Assembly: GCF_014648595.1 (NCBI RefSeq)
Contig: NZ_BMRK01000002.1
Coordinates: forward strand, 248,001-312,000
Source: Nocardioides luteus
GTDB lineage: Bacteria > Actinomycetota > Actinomycetes > Propionibacteriales > Nocardioidaceae
Reading direction: 5' to 3'
Length of the DNA stretch: 64,000 nt
Shown here: in pieces, positions 24,088 to 33,056 of the stretch
How the letters are laid out: each line of letters begins with the position of its first letter
Numbering within the stretch: position 1 is the stretch's first letter
Position numbers and translations under genes: made by a program
Notes under the pieces: model-generated
Seen by the model: only the letters and a program-made list of their open reading frames with translations
Told to the model about the DNA's origin: nothing
Databases searched by the model: none

Positions 24088-24843
24088 TCAGGTGGCGGGC
24101 TGGAGGCTGTCGGCGCGCAGGAGGGACCCGGCGCCGGGGATGTCGACGGGGAGATCGGCGGCGCGCAGGATGCTGTAGGCCCCGGCGGTCGCCGCGGAGA
24201 GCACCGGCAGGCCGAGCTCCTGCTCGGCAGCCTCGACGAGCGAGAGCGACGGCATCTGGACGCACGCCGAGATGACCAGCGCGTCGACATCGGTGAGGTC
24301 GAGGCTGCGAGCGGCCTCCATGACGCGATCACCCGGGATGCAGCCGACCTCGCGGTTGTCCTCGACCTCGAGCGCCCGCCAGTCGGCGACCTCGAAGCCC
24401 TCGGCCTCCAGGTAGGCCACGACCTTCTCCGCCAGCGGACGCATGTAGGGCGTGATCAGGGCGATCCGCCGCGCGGACAGTGCCTGGAGCCCCTCGACCA
24501 GGGCCCCGGCGCTCGAGCGCACACGCGCCTCCGCCCCGCCGGTCGCGAGCTGCTCGGCGACGAGCCCCTCGACCCGCTGGTGCTCGCCCGGACCGGCGGC
24601 CATCAGAGCGACCAAGCAGGCGTAGAGGATCACGTCCGGTGAGGCGTCTCCCAGCTCGAGGATGCAGCGCTCGCGCTGGGCGTTCATCGCGGCGAGCTGC
24701 TCGGGGGAGACCTTCGCCATCCGCATGCGGCTGGCGTGGAACGAGAAGCTCGCTTGCGGGTGCCGGCTCAGGATCGCCGGCATCTCGGTCTCGACCGTCA
24801 CGTTGGAGCTCGGGACGACCAAGCCGATTCGTACGTGGTTCAT
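24088..24843 (-). CDS. Maleate cis-trans isomerase (Asp/Glu racemase superfamily)
   Basis: 251 residues. The start RIGLVVPSSNVTVETEMP is the signature of maleate isomerases (MaiA/NicE) and arylmalonate decarboxylase relatives. The two active-site cysteines are present in ILYACLVALM and VISACVQMPSL, as needed for isomerases. It would turn maleate to fumarate, an end step when gentisate or pyridine rings are cleaved and hydrolysed to maleate. First gene of an operon with VOC protein, small unknown and hydrolase, reading away from the transporter-thiolase-tetR unit. Confidence 0.88.
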   Translation of the reverse strand: MNHVRIGLVVPSSNVTVETEMPAILSRHPQASFSFHASRMRMAKVSPEQLAAMNAQRERCILELGDASPDVILYACLVALMAAGPGEHQRVEGLVAEQLATGGAEARVRSSAGALVEGLQALSARRIALITPYMRPLAEKVVAYLEAEGFEVADWRALEVEDNREVGCIPGDRVMEAARSLDLTDVDALVISACVQMPSLSLVEAAEQELGLPVLSAATAGAYSILRAADLPVDIPGAGSLLRADSLQPAT

Positions 24844-24865
24844 GAGGGTCCTTTCGTCTCACCTC

Positions 24866-24906
24866 ATGATTCAACGGTGATGACAAAAAGTCAACGCGAT
24901 CGTCAA
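24866..24906 (-). promoter_or_regulatory. Promoter of the maleate isomerase operon
   Basis: On the minus strand TTGACT (complement of 24889-24894) is followed 17 bases later by AATCAT (complement of 24866-24871). Half-sites TGAC/GTCA and a second CGTCAA (24901-24906) lie over the -35 region; they resemble the regulon operator but with different spacing, so control by the same TetR is uncertain. Confidence 0.5.
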
Positions 24907-24957
24907 CAGCCATCACGAGAGCCCACTCACAACCCCTCGCTCGCGTGTTTACGATGA

Positions 24958-24996
24958 CGTCAATCTATTGACGGATGCGTCAGAGCGAACTACGGT
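24958..24996 (+). promoter_or_regulatory. Promoter and operator of the transporter-thiolase unit
   Basis: CGTCAA, N4, TTGACG, N4, CGTCA. TTGACG (24968-24973) is the -35 with TACGGT (24991-24996) 17 bases on. Arms CGTCAA/TTGACG and TGACG/CGTCA are both perfect inverted repeats sharing the middle element, as in the other regulon promoters. Confidence 0.7.
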
Positions 24997-25021
24997 CTGC
25001 CTCGCCCTCAAGGAGTTCGAC

Positions 25022-26374
25022 ATGCAGACGTCCACGACCACGACCAGAGCCGGGCTCAGCGTCCGGCGGACCCCACAAGCCGTGCTCGCGCTGAGCTTCG
25101 CCGCCCTGACCCTCGAGGGCTACGACCTGATCGTCTACGGCACCGTGGTGCCGAGCCTGCTGAGCTACCAGGCCTGGGACCTCACCCCCGAGCAGACCGG
25201 CTTCTTCGGCTCGATCGCCGTCCTCGGGATGCTGCTGGGCGCCCTCGGCTCGGGAGTCCTCACCGACCGGATCGGGCGCCGCCGGGCCATGGTGCTGAGC
25301 GTGACGGTCTTCTCGGTCGCGATGGGCCTGTGCGCCGTCGCGACGCACCCCGCCCAGTTCGGGTTCTTCCGGCTCCTCGTCGGGCTCGGTGCCGGCGGGC
25401 TGATGCCGACCGTCGTAGCGCTGGTCGTGGAGTACTCGCCGAACCACCGGCGGAGCCTCAACACCGCGATCGCCTTCGCGGGCGTCGGCATCGGTGGCGC
25501 CCTTGCCGGCCTGCTCGCGATCGTCCTCGTCCCCGCGTACGGCTTCCGGGTGATGTTCGCGGTCGGCTTGGTGCCGCTGCTTGTCGTACTGCCGCTGCTG
25601 CTCCGCCACCTGCCGGAGTCGGTCGACTATCTGCGAGCACGCGGACGCGAGGAGGAGGCCCGTGCGGTCGTCACCCGGCACGGTCTCGAGGTCGACCTCG
25701 ATATCGGTCTCGACGCACGCCTCGAGCCGACCGCAGACGTGGTGGCACCCGGCTGGGGCTCGCAGCTCCGCACCATCTTCGGCAGGCGGCTGCTGGCGAC
25801 CACCCTGCTCTTCTGGGTGGCGACGTTCCTGTGTCTCCTGGTGCTGTTCGGCGCCAACGCCTGGTTGCCGGCGCTGATGGTGCGCGCGGGCTACGGGCTG
25901 GAGTCGGCGCTCTCCTTCCTCCTGGTGCTCAACCTCGGCGCCGTCTTCGGCACCCTCGCCGCCTCGCCCCTGGCGGATCGCTTCGGCTCCAAGCCGATCG
26001 TGGCGGCAGCGTTCACGACCGCCGCGGTGTCGCTCTCCCTGCTCGCCGTGCACCCGCCGACCGCCGTCGTCTACGTCCTCGTGGCCCTCGCCGGGGTCGG
26101 CACGACGGGCACCCAGATCCTCGTCAACACCTACGTGGGCAGCTCCTACCCGACCGAGAGCCGCGCGACGGCCCTCGGCCTGTCCCTGGGCGTCGGGCGC
26201 CTGGGCGGGGTGCTCGGACCCACCTACGGCGGCTATCTGCTGGCCACCGGACTGCCCGTCTCCGGTCAGTTCTACGCGTACGCCGTGCCCGCACTGATCG
26301 GCTGCGTGGTCATCCTCGCCATCCCCCGAACCCGACCCGACGAAGCGACGAAGGAGGTGGGCGCCCATGCGTGA
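25022..26374 (+). CDS. MFS transporter, aromatic acid:H+ symporter (AAHS) family
   Basis: 450 residues from ATG 25022, with AAGGAG upstream; the frame begins earlier but inside the promoter. Twelve helices; [18 protein letters not shown] in helix 1 has the acidic residue essential in BenK/PcaK-type carriers, and [13 protein letters not shown] after helix 2 is the MFS loop motif. It takes up an aromatic acid with protons. Its last codons overlap the thiolase start by 8 bases. Its promoter has the shared TetR-type operator. Confidence 0.92.
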   Translation: MQTSTTTTRAGLSVRRTPQAVLALSFAALTLEGYDLIVYGTVVPSLLSYQAWDLTPEQTGFFGSIAVLGMLLGALGSGVLTDRIGRRRAMVLSVTVFSVAMGLCAVATHPAQFGFFRLLVGLGAGGLMPTVVALVVEYSPNHRRSLNTAIAFAGVGIGGALAGLLAIVLVPAYGFRVMFAVGLVPLLVVLPLLLRHLPESVDYLRARGREEEARAVVTRHGLEVDLDIGLDARLEPTADVVAPGWGSQLRTIFGRRLLATTLLFWVATFLCLLVLFGANAWLPALMVRAGYGLESALSFLLVLNLGAVFGTLAASPLADRFGSKPIVAAAFTTAAVSLSLLAVHPPTAVVYVLVALAGVGTTGTQILVNTYVGSSYPTESRATALGLSLGVGRLGGVLGPTYGGYLLATGLPVSGQFYAYAVPALIGCVVILAIPRTRPDEATKEVGAHA

Positions 26375-27506
26375 GGCGGTCATCGTGAGCACGGCCCGGA
26401 CCCCCATCGGTAAGGCATATCGCGGAGCGTTGCGCGAGATCTCCGCCCCCGAGATGGCCGCGCACGCCATCTCAGGCGCCCTCGGGCGGACGTCGGTCGA
26501 GCGCGGCGAGATCGAGGACGTCGTGCTCGGCTGCGCCATGCAGGAGGGGACGGCGGGCTACAACGTCGCGCGGCAGGCGGCGCTGCGCGCCGGCCTCCCG
26601 ACCAGCGTCCCGGGGATGAGCATCGACCGGCAGTGCGCCTCCGGCATGATGGCGATCGCGACCGCTGCGAAGCAGATCGTCGTGGACGGCATGCAGGTGA
26701 CGATCGGCGGCGGGGTCGAGTCGATCTCGCTGGTGCAGAACGAGCACCGCAACACCTACCGCGCCGAGGATCCCTGGCTCGCCGACTTCGGGCACGACAT
26801 CTACGTGAGCATGCTGGAGACGGCGGAGAACGTCGCCGGGCGCTTCGGGGTGAGCCGGGAGGAACAGGACCTGTACGCCCTCGAGTCGCAGCGGCGTACC
26901 GCACGAGCGCAGGAGGCCGGCCTCTTCGACGAGGAGATCGTCCCGTTCCACCTCGACCTCGACGAGGGCAACCGTCCCTCGACGACCATCGAGGCGCTCC
27001 GCGGGTTGTCCGCCGTGCTGCCGGACCGCCCGGACCACGCAGCGACGGTGACCGCCGGCAACGCCTCACAGCTCTCGGACGGGGCGGCCGCGGTCGTCCT
27101 CATGGAGGCCGGCGAGGCATCGCGGCGCGGCCTCGACCCGCTGGGGATCTACCGCGGCATGACGGTGGCCGGGTGTGATCCGGACGAGATGGGGATCGGG
27201 CCGGTCTATGCGATCCCGCAGCTGCTGCGGCGGCACGGCCTCACGATCGACGACATCGACCTGTGGGAGCTCAACGAGGCCTTCGCCTCTCAGACCGTCT
27301 ACTGCCGCGACCGCCTGGGCATCGACCCGGACAGGTACAACGTCAACGGCGGGGCCATCGCGATCGGCCACCCGTACGGCATGAGCGGTGCCCGCATGGT
27401 GGGCCACGCGCTGCTGGAGGGTCGCCGCCGCGGCGCTCGGTACGTCGTGGTCAGCATGTGCGTCGGGGGCGGGATGGGCGCGGCCGGGCTCTTCGAGCTG
27501 TGCTGA
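26367..27506 (+). CDS. Thiolase (acetyl-CoA acyltransferase)
   Basis: 379 residues, normal thiolase length. Catalytic residues are in place: nucleophile Cys in [10 protein letters not shown], His in [17 protein letters not shown] and the second Cys in [22 protein letters not shown] is the usual NEAF box. It cleaves a beta-ketoacyl-CoA with CoA to an acyl-CoA and acetyl-CoA. Beside a ketone-carboxylase-like pair and an aryl acid ligase, the likely substrate is an aroylacetyl-CoA. GGAGG ribosome site lies within the end of the transporter gene. Confidence 0.92.
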   Translation: MREAVIVSTARTPIGKAYRGALREISAPEMAAHAISGALGRTSVERGEIEDVVLGCAMQEGTAGYNVARQAALRAGLPTSVPGMSIDRQCASGMMAIATAAKQIVVDGMQVTIGGGVESISLVQNEHRNTYRAEDPWLADFGHDIYVSMLETAENVAGRFGVSREEQDLYALESQRRTARAQEAGLFDEEIVPFHLDLDEGNRPSTTIEALRGLSAVLPDRPDHAATVTAGNASQLSDGAAAVVLMEAGEASRRGLDPLGIYRGMTVAGCDPDEMGIGPVYAIPQLLRRHGLTIDDIDLWELNEAFASQTVYCRDRLGIDPDRYNVNGGAIAIGHPYGMSGARMVGHALLEGRRRGARYVVVSMCVGGGMGAAGLFELC

Positions 27507-27523
27507 GCCGCGCCGGATGACTC

Positions 27524-27555
27524 GACATGAACGTCAAATCGATAACATCAGCGTC
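27524..27555. promoter_or_regulatory. Degenerate copy of the regulon operator before tetR
   Basis: GACA, N4, CGTCAA (27532-27537), N4, ATAACA, N4, CGTC (27552-27555). The spacing equals that at 24958 and 28398, but the TTGACG middle arm is replaced. The tetR ATG follows at once, so binding would give weak autoregulation. Confidence 0.5.
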
Positions 27556-28287
27556 ATGAGCAACGCCAAACCCCGCCCGAAGACGAAGGCCGGGAAGGAC
27601 GCGGACCCGGCCCGGTCAGGCGTACGTCGCGGACTGGTCGAGCAGGAGATCTACGACCACGCGACGCGCTTGTTCGCCGAGCGCGGATTCGCCGGCACCA
27701 GCTTCCAGGACATCGCCGACGCCGTCGGGCTGACCCGGCCCGCGCTCTACCACTACGTGAGCAGCAAGGACGAGCTCCTCGCCAAGCTGGTCGCCGAGAT
27801 CACCCAGGACTCGGCCGCCGGGATCCAGGCGATCGCGGAGCGCGACGACCTGGACGCGACCCGCAAGGTGCACGAGATCGTCGTGATGAGCGTGCGCCGC
27901 CAGGCGGAGAGCGCCGCCCGGTTCCAGCTCCTGATCCGCTCCGAGGCCGACCTCCCCGAAGGCATCGCCGAGACCCACACGGCCGGCCGTCGCGCCGTGC
28001 TCAAGGCGATGGCCGGGGTCATCGAGGACGGCGTCGCGAAGGGCGTGTTCCGACCGGTCGACCCGCGCGTGGCCGCGCTCGGCCTGCTGGGCATGAACAA
28101 CTGGGTCGCCTGGTGGTATCACCCCGACCAGCGCAACGACCTGGACCGGATCTGCGAGCAGCTCGCCGACATGGCGGTGGCGTCGCTGATCAACCCCGAC
28201 GGCAGTGCCACCACCCGTGCGGAGCCTCGCGACGTGCTCAGGCTGATCCGGCGCGATCTCGACCACCTCGAGAACCTGCTCGACTGA
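27556..28287 (+). CDS. TetR-family regulator, candidate master regulator of the aromatic island
   Basis: 243 residues. A basic, disordered-looking N-terminus (1-25) precedes the TetR helix-turn-helix (about 28-75: AERGFAGTSFQDIADAVGLTRPALYHYVSSKDELL). The C-terminal ligand domain (about 90-225) has MNNWVAWWYHPD near its end, as in KstR2/FadR-like TetRs that often bind acyl-CoA esters; thus an aryl-CoA intermediate is a plausible inducer. It is in the middle of the island, follows the thiolase by 49 bases, and precedes the carboxylase genes. All neighbouring promoters share one palindrome, which I assign to it by proximity. Confidence 0.9.
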   Translation: MSNAKPRPKTKAGKDADPARSGVRRGLVEQEIYDHATRLFAERGFAGTSFQDIADAVGLTRPALYHYVSSKDELLAKLVAEITQDSAAGIQAIAERDDLDATRKVHEIVVMSVRRQAESAARFQLLIRSEADLPEGIAETHTAGRRAVLKAMAGVIEDGVAKGVFRPVDPRVAALGLLGMNNWVAWWYHPDQRNDLDRICEQLADMAVASLINPDGSATTRAEPRDVLRLIRRDLDHLENLLD

Positions 28288-28310
28288 CCGACCGCAACCC
28301 CTCCCCCTCT

Positions 28311-28340
28311 GTCAGGCCCCCGCACTCGCGGGGGCCTGAC
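28311..28340 (+). terminator. Terminator after tetR
   Basis: Perfect 13-bp stem GTCAGGCCCCCGC with its complement, loop ACTC, followed by GCCCGTTTT; 23 bases after the tetR stop. Confidence 0.92.
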
Positions 28341-28397
28341 GCCCGTTTTGGCTGGTCGAGCAGGTGGTGGCGGCCACATCTTCTTGATTTACACGTT

Positions 28398-28436
28398 CGT
28401 CAACCTATTGACGGCTCCGTCGAATCGTTCTAGCGT
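28398..28436 (+). promoter_or_regulatory. Promoter and operator of the carboxylase genes
   Basis: CGTCAA (28398-28403), N4, TTGACG (28408-28413), N4, CGTC (28418-28421). TTGACG is the -35 and TAGCGT (28431-28436) the -10, 17 bases apart. Same operator layout as at 24958. Confidence 0.7.
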
Positions 28437-28470
28437 TTGTGACACCGGACACAACGAAACGAGGATGCTC

Positions 28471-30576
28471 ATGGCTTACGTCATCGGTGTCGACGTCGGC
28501 GGAACCTTCACGGACGCCGTGCTCGACGACGACGCAGGGAACATCGTCGCGGCGAAGGCGCCGTCGACTCCGCCGGACTACTCCCAAGGCGTCATGGACG
28601 TGTTGGCAGTGCTGGCCGAACAGCTCGGGATGCCGGTGGACCAGATGCTCGCCAGGACCCACCACATCGCCCACGGCACCACGTCGTCGCTCAACGCGCT
28701 GGTCATGGGCAACGTGCCTCCCGTCGGGTTCCTGACCACGGCCGGCCACCGCGACTCGATCTTCATCATGAACGTCGAGGGCCGCTACCTCGGTGGGTCA
28801 CCCGACCAGCTCCAGAACGTGCTGGGACAGAGCAAGGACCACGGGCTCATCCCCAAGCGCCACGCGCTGGAGGTCGTCGAGCGACTCGACCGCGACGGCA
28901 CGGTCGTCGTCCCGCTGGACGAGGAGTCGGTGCGTACGGCGGTCCGCAAGCTCCTCGACGCCGGCGTGAAGGCGATCGCGGTCTCGCTGCTGTGGTCCTT
29001 CAAGAACCCCGCCCACGAGCAACGGATCCGCGAGATCGTCCACGAGATGAACCCGGACATGTTCGTCTCGCTCTCCTCGGAGGTGAGCCCGCGGATCCGG
29101 GAGTTCGCGCGCAGCTCCACCACCGTGATGAGCGCCCAGATCGGGCCCGGCCTGCGCGACTACCTCGGCTCGCTGGAGGGCCGGCTCCGGGAGCAGGGTC
29201 TCGTCGGACCCCTCCTGGTCATGCAGAGCAACGGTGGCGCCATCGCCGCCGCCGAGGCGCCCGCCACCGCGATCAGCACCGTCGGCTCGGTGCTCACCGG
29301 AGGCGTCGTCGGCGCGGTCTCGCTCGGCGAGCAGCTCGGGCACCGCAACATCATCTCCACCGACGTCGGCGGCACCACCTTCCTCGTCGGCCTGGTGGTC
29401 GACGGCGAACCGGTGCGCACCAGCAGCACGATCATCAACCACCACCCGATCAACGTGCCGACCCTCGAGGTCCATGCGATCGGCTCCGGCGGCGGCGCCA
29501 TCGCATGGCTCGACAAAGGCGGCAACCTCCAGGTCGGCCCGCGCAGCGCGCAGTCGGTGCCCGGCCCGGCGTGCTACGGAGCCGGCGGCACCGAGCCGAC
29601 CAACACCGACGCCAACCTCGTGCTCGGCATCCTCCCCGAGACGGGCCTGCTCGGCGGTCGCAAGGCACTCGACCTCGAGGCCGCCCGAGAGGCCATCCGG
29701 GTACGCATCGCAGACCCCCTCGGTCTCAGCGTCGAGGACGCCGCCGCCGCGATCTATGCGATCCAGAACGCCCAGACCGGCGACCTCCTCCGCAAGACCG
29801 TGGTCGAGACCGGCCACGACCCGCGCGACTTCGTGCTCTACGCCTTCGGCGGAGCCGGCCCCGCGTACTGCGGTTTCTACGCCGCCGAGGTCGGGGTCAA
29901 GGAGTGCGTCGTCCCGCTCGGGCCGGTCGCCTCCGCCTTCTCGGCCTACGGTCTCGCCTCGTCCGACATCGTGCTCGCCTCCGAGCTCTCGGACCCGGGC
30001 CAGATGCCGCTCGACCCCGCCCGTGCGACGGAGAATTTCGCCGCCCTCGAGGAGCAGGTCCGAGCCGCGATGGAGCGTCAGGGGCTGGACTTCGAGCGGA
30101 TCGAGCTCGTCCGCTCGCTCGACCTGCGTTACACGGCCCAGCTCGCGGAGGTCGCGGTCGAGGTCCCGGACGGTGACCTCGACGACGCGGCGATGACCCA
30201 GGTGATGGCCGACTTCGAGCAGCGCTACGGCGAGCTATTCGGCGAGGGCACCGGCTTCAGTGCCGCCGGTGTCCAGGCGATCACGTTCCGCGTACGCGGC
30301 ACCGGCGTCCTGCCCTTCTCGCCCGCCCTGCCGAAGGTCGACACCGCGATCGACCCCGACCCCTCCGCGGCTCTGCTCGCGACGCGCAAGGTCTGCCTCG
30401 ACCCGCGCGTGGGCTACGTCGACACGGCGGTCTACGACTACCGCCAGCTGCTCGCCGGCCACCGGATCACCGGCCCGGCCATCATCGAGGTCCCCACGAC
30501 CACCGTCGTCGTTCCGCCGGAGATGACCGGCACCGTCGACCACCTCGGCAACCTGACCATCACCACGAGGAGCTGA
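28471..30576 (+). CDS. HyuA-type subunit of an ATP-dependent ketone carboxylase / hydantoinase family enzyme
   Basis: 701 residues from ATG 28471 (GAGG 6 bases upstream; ATG 28465 also possible). N-terminal hydantoinase/oxoprolinase domain with VIGVDVGGTFTDAVL nucleotide loop (about 4-180), main HyuA domain with STDVGGTTFLVGLV and the HAIGSGGGAIAWLD region, and a C-terminal domain to the end. The family includes oxoprolinase, N-methylhydantoinase and the beta subunits of acetone and acetophenone carboxylases, which use ATP to activate the ketone and bicarbonate. One base separates it from the partner gene. The neighbours (thiolase, aryl ligase) favour a ketone carboxylase. Confidence 0.88.
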   Translation: MAYVIGVDVGGTFTDAVLDDDAGNIVAAKAPSTPPDYSQGVMDVLAVLAEQLGMPVDQMLARTHHIAHGTTSSLNALVMGNVPPVGFLTTAGHRDSIFIMNVEGRYLGGSPDQLQNVLGQSKDHGLIPKRHALEVVERLDRDGTVVVPLDEESVRTAVRKLLDAGVKAIAVSLLWSFKNPAHEQRIREIVHEMNPDMFVSLSSEVSPRIREFARSSTTVMSAQIGPGLRDYLGSLEGRLREQGLVGPLLVMQSNGGAIAAAEAPATAISTVGSVLTGGVVGAVSLGEQLGHRNIISTDVGGTTFLVGLVVDGEPVRTSSTIINHHPINVPTLEVHAIGSGGGAIAWLDKGGNLQVGPRSAQSVPGPACYGAGGTEPTNTDANLVLGILPETGLLGGRKALDLEAAREAIRVRIADPLGLSVEDAAAAIYAIQNAQTGDLLRKTVVETGHDPRDFVLYAFGGAGPAYCGFYAAEVGVKECVVPLGPVASAFSAYGLASSDIVLASELSDPGQMPLDPARATENFAALEEQVRAAMERQGLDFERIELVRSLDLRYTAQLAEVAVEVPDGDLDDAAMTQVMADFEQRYGELFGEGTGFSAAGVQAITFRVRGTGVLPFSPALPKVDTAIDPDPSAALLATRKVCLDPRVGYVDTAVYDYRQLLAGHRITGPAIIEVPTTTVVVPPEMTGTVDHLGNLTITTRS

Positions 30577-30577
30577 C

Positions 30578-32899
30578 ATGACGATGCAGATTCCCGGCTC
30601 GGAGCACTTCTCCAGCCGCCCCACGAACTTCGACGAGATGACAGCGGGCCTCCCCGAGTCCCTGGAGGTCCACACCGTCAGCCAGGAGCAGATCGACGCC
30701 CTGGACCCGCTGACCTACGAGGTGGTCCGCCACCGGCTCTGGTCGGTGACCGAGGAGATGGGCGAGGCGCTCAAGCGCATGTCCGGCTCACCGATCGTCA
30801 CCGACGCCAACGACTTCGACTTCGCGATCTGTGACGAGCTGGGTCAGGAGGTCCAGGTCGGTCTCTACAACACGATGCTCGCCGGGGCCGTCGACCTGGC
30901 GATCTACTGGACCCTCCAGCACCGGTCCCACAACCCAGGCGTACGCGAGGGCGACATGTTCCTCTGTAACGACCCGTGGGTAGGTGGTGGCCTCCATCAG
31001 AACGACGTCATCGTCTTCCAGCCGGTCTTCCACGACGGCAAGCTCTTCGCCTGGACCAGTGCGATCTGCCACGAGCCCGACCTCGGCGGCGTCGGCCTGG
31101 GCTCCTTCAGCCCGGCCGCCCAGGACGTCTTCTCCGAGGCGCTGCCGACGCCGCCGATCAAGGTGGTCAAGGACTTCGACCTGCAGGACGACGTCGTCGA
31201 CGTGTGGATTCGCCGCTCGCGCGTACCGATGCTGGTGAACCTCGACCTGCGCGCGAAGGTCGGCTCCAACACCGTGGGCCGCAAGCGGCTCGAGGAGGTG
31301 ATCGCGCAGTACGGCGCCGACACCGTCAAGGCCGTGATGAAGCGGATGATGGCCGACGCCGAGGGCCGCCTGCGTTCCAAGCTCACCGATCTGCCCGACG
31401 GCACCTGGTCGGCCACCGGCTACCAGGACCAGTCGCACGAGGGCGACCGTGGCGTCCACAAGATCACCGTCGCGATGACGAAGCGCGAGGACCACCTGAC
31501 CTTCGACTTCACCGGCACCGACCCGCAGGCCGGCATGATCAACTGCACCTACGCCGGCATGCGCGGCGGCGTGATGCTCGCGCTGCTGCCGATCCTCGCC
31601 CACGACATCCCGTGGTCCGCCGGCGGCCTGATGCGCTGCTTCGACCTGGTCTCGGAGGAGGGCACGATCAACAACGCGACGTACCCGGCCGCGGTCAGCC
31701 GAGGGCCGATCGGCCCGGCCTGGCTGACCGGCACGCTGGTCGCGCAGTGTCTGTCCCAGATGCTCGACCGTTCCACCGACCTCGGCGCGAGCGTCCAAGC
31801 GGCCTGCTGCGGCACCTGGGACACCGCCGTCGTGGCCGGTCTGGACGAGCGCGGTGAGGCTCCGATGCCGTTCCTCAACGTGATGATGGAGCCGATGGCC
31901 GGCGGCTTCGGCGCCCGTCCCGAGATGGACGGCATGGACACGGGCGGCCTCTTCTGCATCCCGATGGGCCGCGTCCCCGACGTCGAGATGACCGAGTTCC
32001 TCTACCCCCTGCTGACCTTGTGGCGGCGCGAGGAACCCGACTCCGGCGGCCCGGGGCGCCAGCGCGGCGGCGTGAGCGCCTCGCTGGCGGTCACCCTCCA
32101 CGGCACGTCGCAGCCGGCCGGTCTCGTGCTCGCCTCGGCGGGCAAGGCGGTCGCGCAGAACAACGGCCTCGCAGGCGGCTATCCGGGCAACACCGGCTTC
32201 GACGCCGTCGTACGCCGCGCCGAACTCGGCGAGGTCCTCGCCGACGGCCGGATCCCGCAGACGCTGGACGACCTGGGCAGCGACGTGGAGATCGGCCACT
32301 GCTACGCCCAGTCGCATCTCGCTCCCGGGGAGGTGCTCTACATGAACTGGCAGGGTGGCGGCGGCTACGGCGACCCGCTGCTGCGTGACCCGGACGCCGT
32401 CCTCCACGACATCGTCGAGGACAAGGTGACCGCGTCGGCCGCCGAGATCGTCTACGGCGTCGTCCTCGCCGGCGACGAGGTGGACCGCTCCGCGACCGAA
32501 GCCCGGCGGGCCGCGCTTCGCGAGGACCGGCGGGACCGGTCGCAGTCGGAGCCCAGGGACCGTGGCACGGTCGACACCGCCACGGCCCGGCGCATCGACG
32601 ACAACCTCGTCATCGACGGCGACACCGTCGGCTGCGCCCACTGCGGCCAGGGCCTGGCCGATGTCACCCGTGACGTGTCGCTCGGCCTGGCCACGTACGA
32701 CGGTGCTTCGACGGCCGCCGGACCGCAGGTCACCTCCGACCCGGCCTACTACGTCGACGACACGATCGTCTTCCGTCAGCTCTGCTGCCCCGGTTGCTGG
32801 ACGGCGATCTCGTCCACGATCGTGCCTGCCGACCACGTCGGGCCGACCGACGACCTCGCCACCCTCGGGGTCACCCCCAGGCTCGTCGCCGCCGAGTAG
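30578..32899 (+). CDS. HyuB-type large subunit with fused zinc-ribbon gamma-like domain
   Basis: 773 residues. The HyuB/oxoprolinase-B domain fills about 40-640, with LDPLTYEVVRHRLW at the start, LCNDPWVGGGLHQNDVIVFQPVF and the QGGGGYGDPLLRDP end motif. After a charged linker (about 640-680) comes a C-terminal module with CxxC pairs at Cys686/689 and Cys737/740. In acetone and acetophenone carboxylases a separate small gamma subunit with zinc-binding cysteines is required; here a comparable module seems fused to the large subunit. Plain hydantoinase B subunits (about 550-600 residues) end before this region. So a carboxylase is the better reading, with substrate unknown. Confidence 0.87.
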   Translation: MTMQIPGSEHFSSRPTNFDEMTAGLPESLEVHTVSQEQIDALDPLTYEVVRHRLWSVTEEMGEALKRMSGSPIVTDANDFDFAICDELGQEVQVGLYNTMLAGAVDLAIYWTLQHRSHNPGVREGDMFLCNDPWVGGGLHQNDVIVFQPVFHDGKLFAWTSAICHEPDLGGVGLGSFSPAAQDVFSEALPTPPIKVVKDFDLQDDVVDVWIRRSRVPMLVNLDLRAKVGSNTVGRKRLEEVIAQYGADTVKAVMKRMMADAEGRLRSKLTDLPDGTWSATGYQDQSHEGDRGVHKITVAMTKREDHLTFDFTGTDPQAGMINCTYAGMRGGVMLALLPILAHDIPWSAGGLMRCFDLVSEEGTINNATYPAAVSRGPIGPAWLTGTLVAQCLSQMLDRSTDLGASVQAACCGTWDTAVVAGLDERGEAPMPFLNVMMEPMAGGFGARPEMDGMDTGGLFCIPMGRVPDVEMTEFLYPLLTLWRREEPDSGGPGRQRGGVSASLAVTLHGTSQPAGLVLASAGKAVAQNNGLAGGYPGNTGFDAVVRRAELGEVLADGRIPQTLDDLGSDVEIGHCYAQSHLAPGEVLYMNWQGGGGYGDPLLRDPDAVLHDIVEDKVTASAAEIVYGVVLAGDEVDRSATEARRAALREDRRDRSQSEPRDRGTVDTATARRIDDNLVIDGDTVGCAHCGQGLADVTRDVSLGLATYDGASTAAGPQVTSDPAYYVDDTIVFRQLCCPGCWTAISSTIVPADHVGPTDDLATLGVTPRLVAAE

Positions 32900-32933
32900 C
32901 CGGATCGGCGGACACGCCGACACGACAGATCAG

Positions 32934-32965
32934 CGAAGCCCCGGCTCCTCGGAGCCGGGGCTTCG
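32934..32965 (+). terminator. Terminator after the carboxylase genes
   Basis: Perfect 15-bp stem CGAAGCCCCGGCTCC and its complement around a 2-base centre, 35 bases past the hyuB stop. Confidence 0.85.
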
Positions 32966-33056
32966 TCGCGCCGTTGGGCTGCGGCCACAACCGCGAGGCC
33001 CCGAGTTGTCACGAACGCCCAGCCGAGTCCCGGCCTCCGGGGCCGACGATGGGGTC

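Noticed and set aside
28471-32899. True hydantoinase or 5-oxoprolinase
   Set aside because: The fused zinc-ribbon domain and the thiolase, aryl ligase and shared operator context fit an ATP-dependent ketone carboxylase better; not excluded.
30788-32923. 711-codon frame antisense to the HyuB-type gene
   Set aside because: Shadow frame; composition and lack of motifs show it is not coding.
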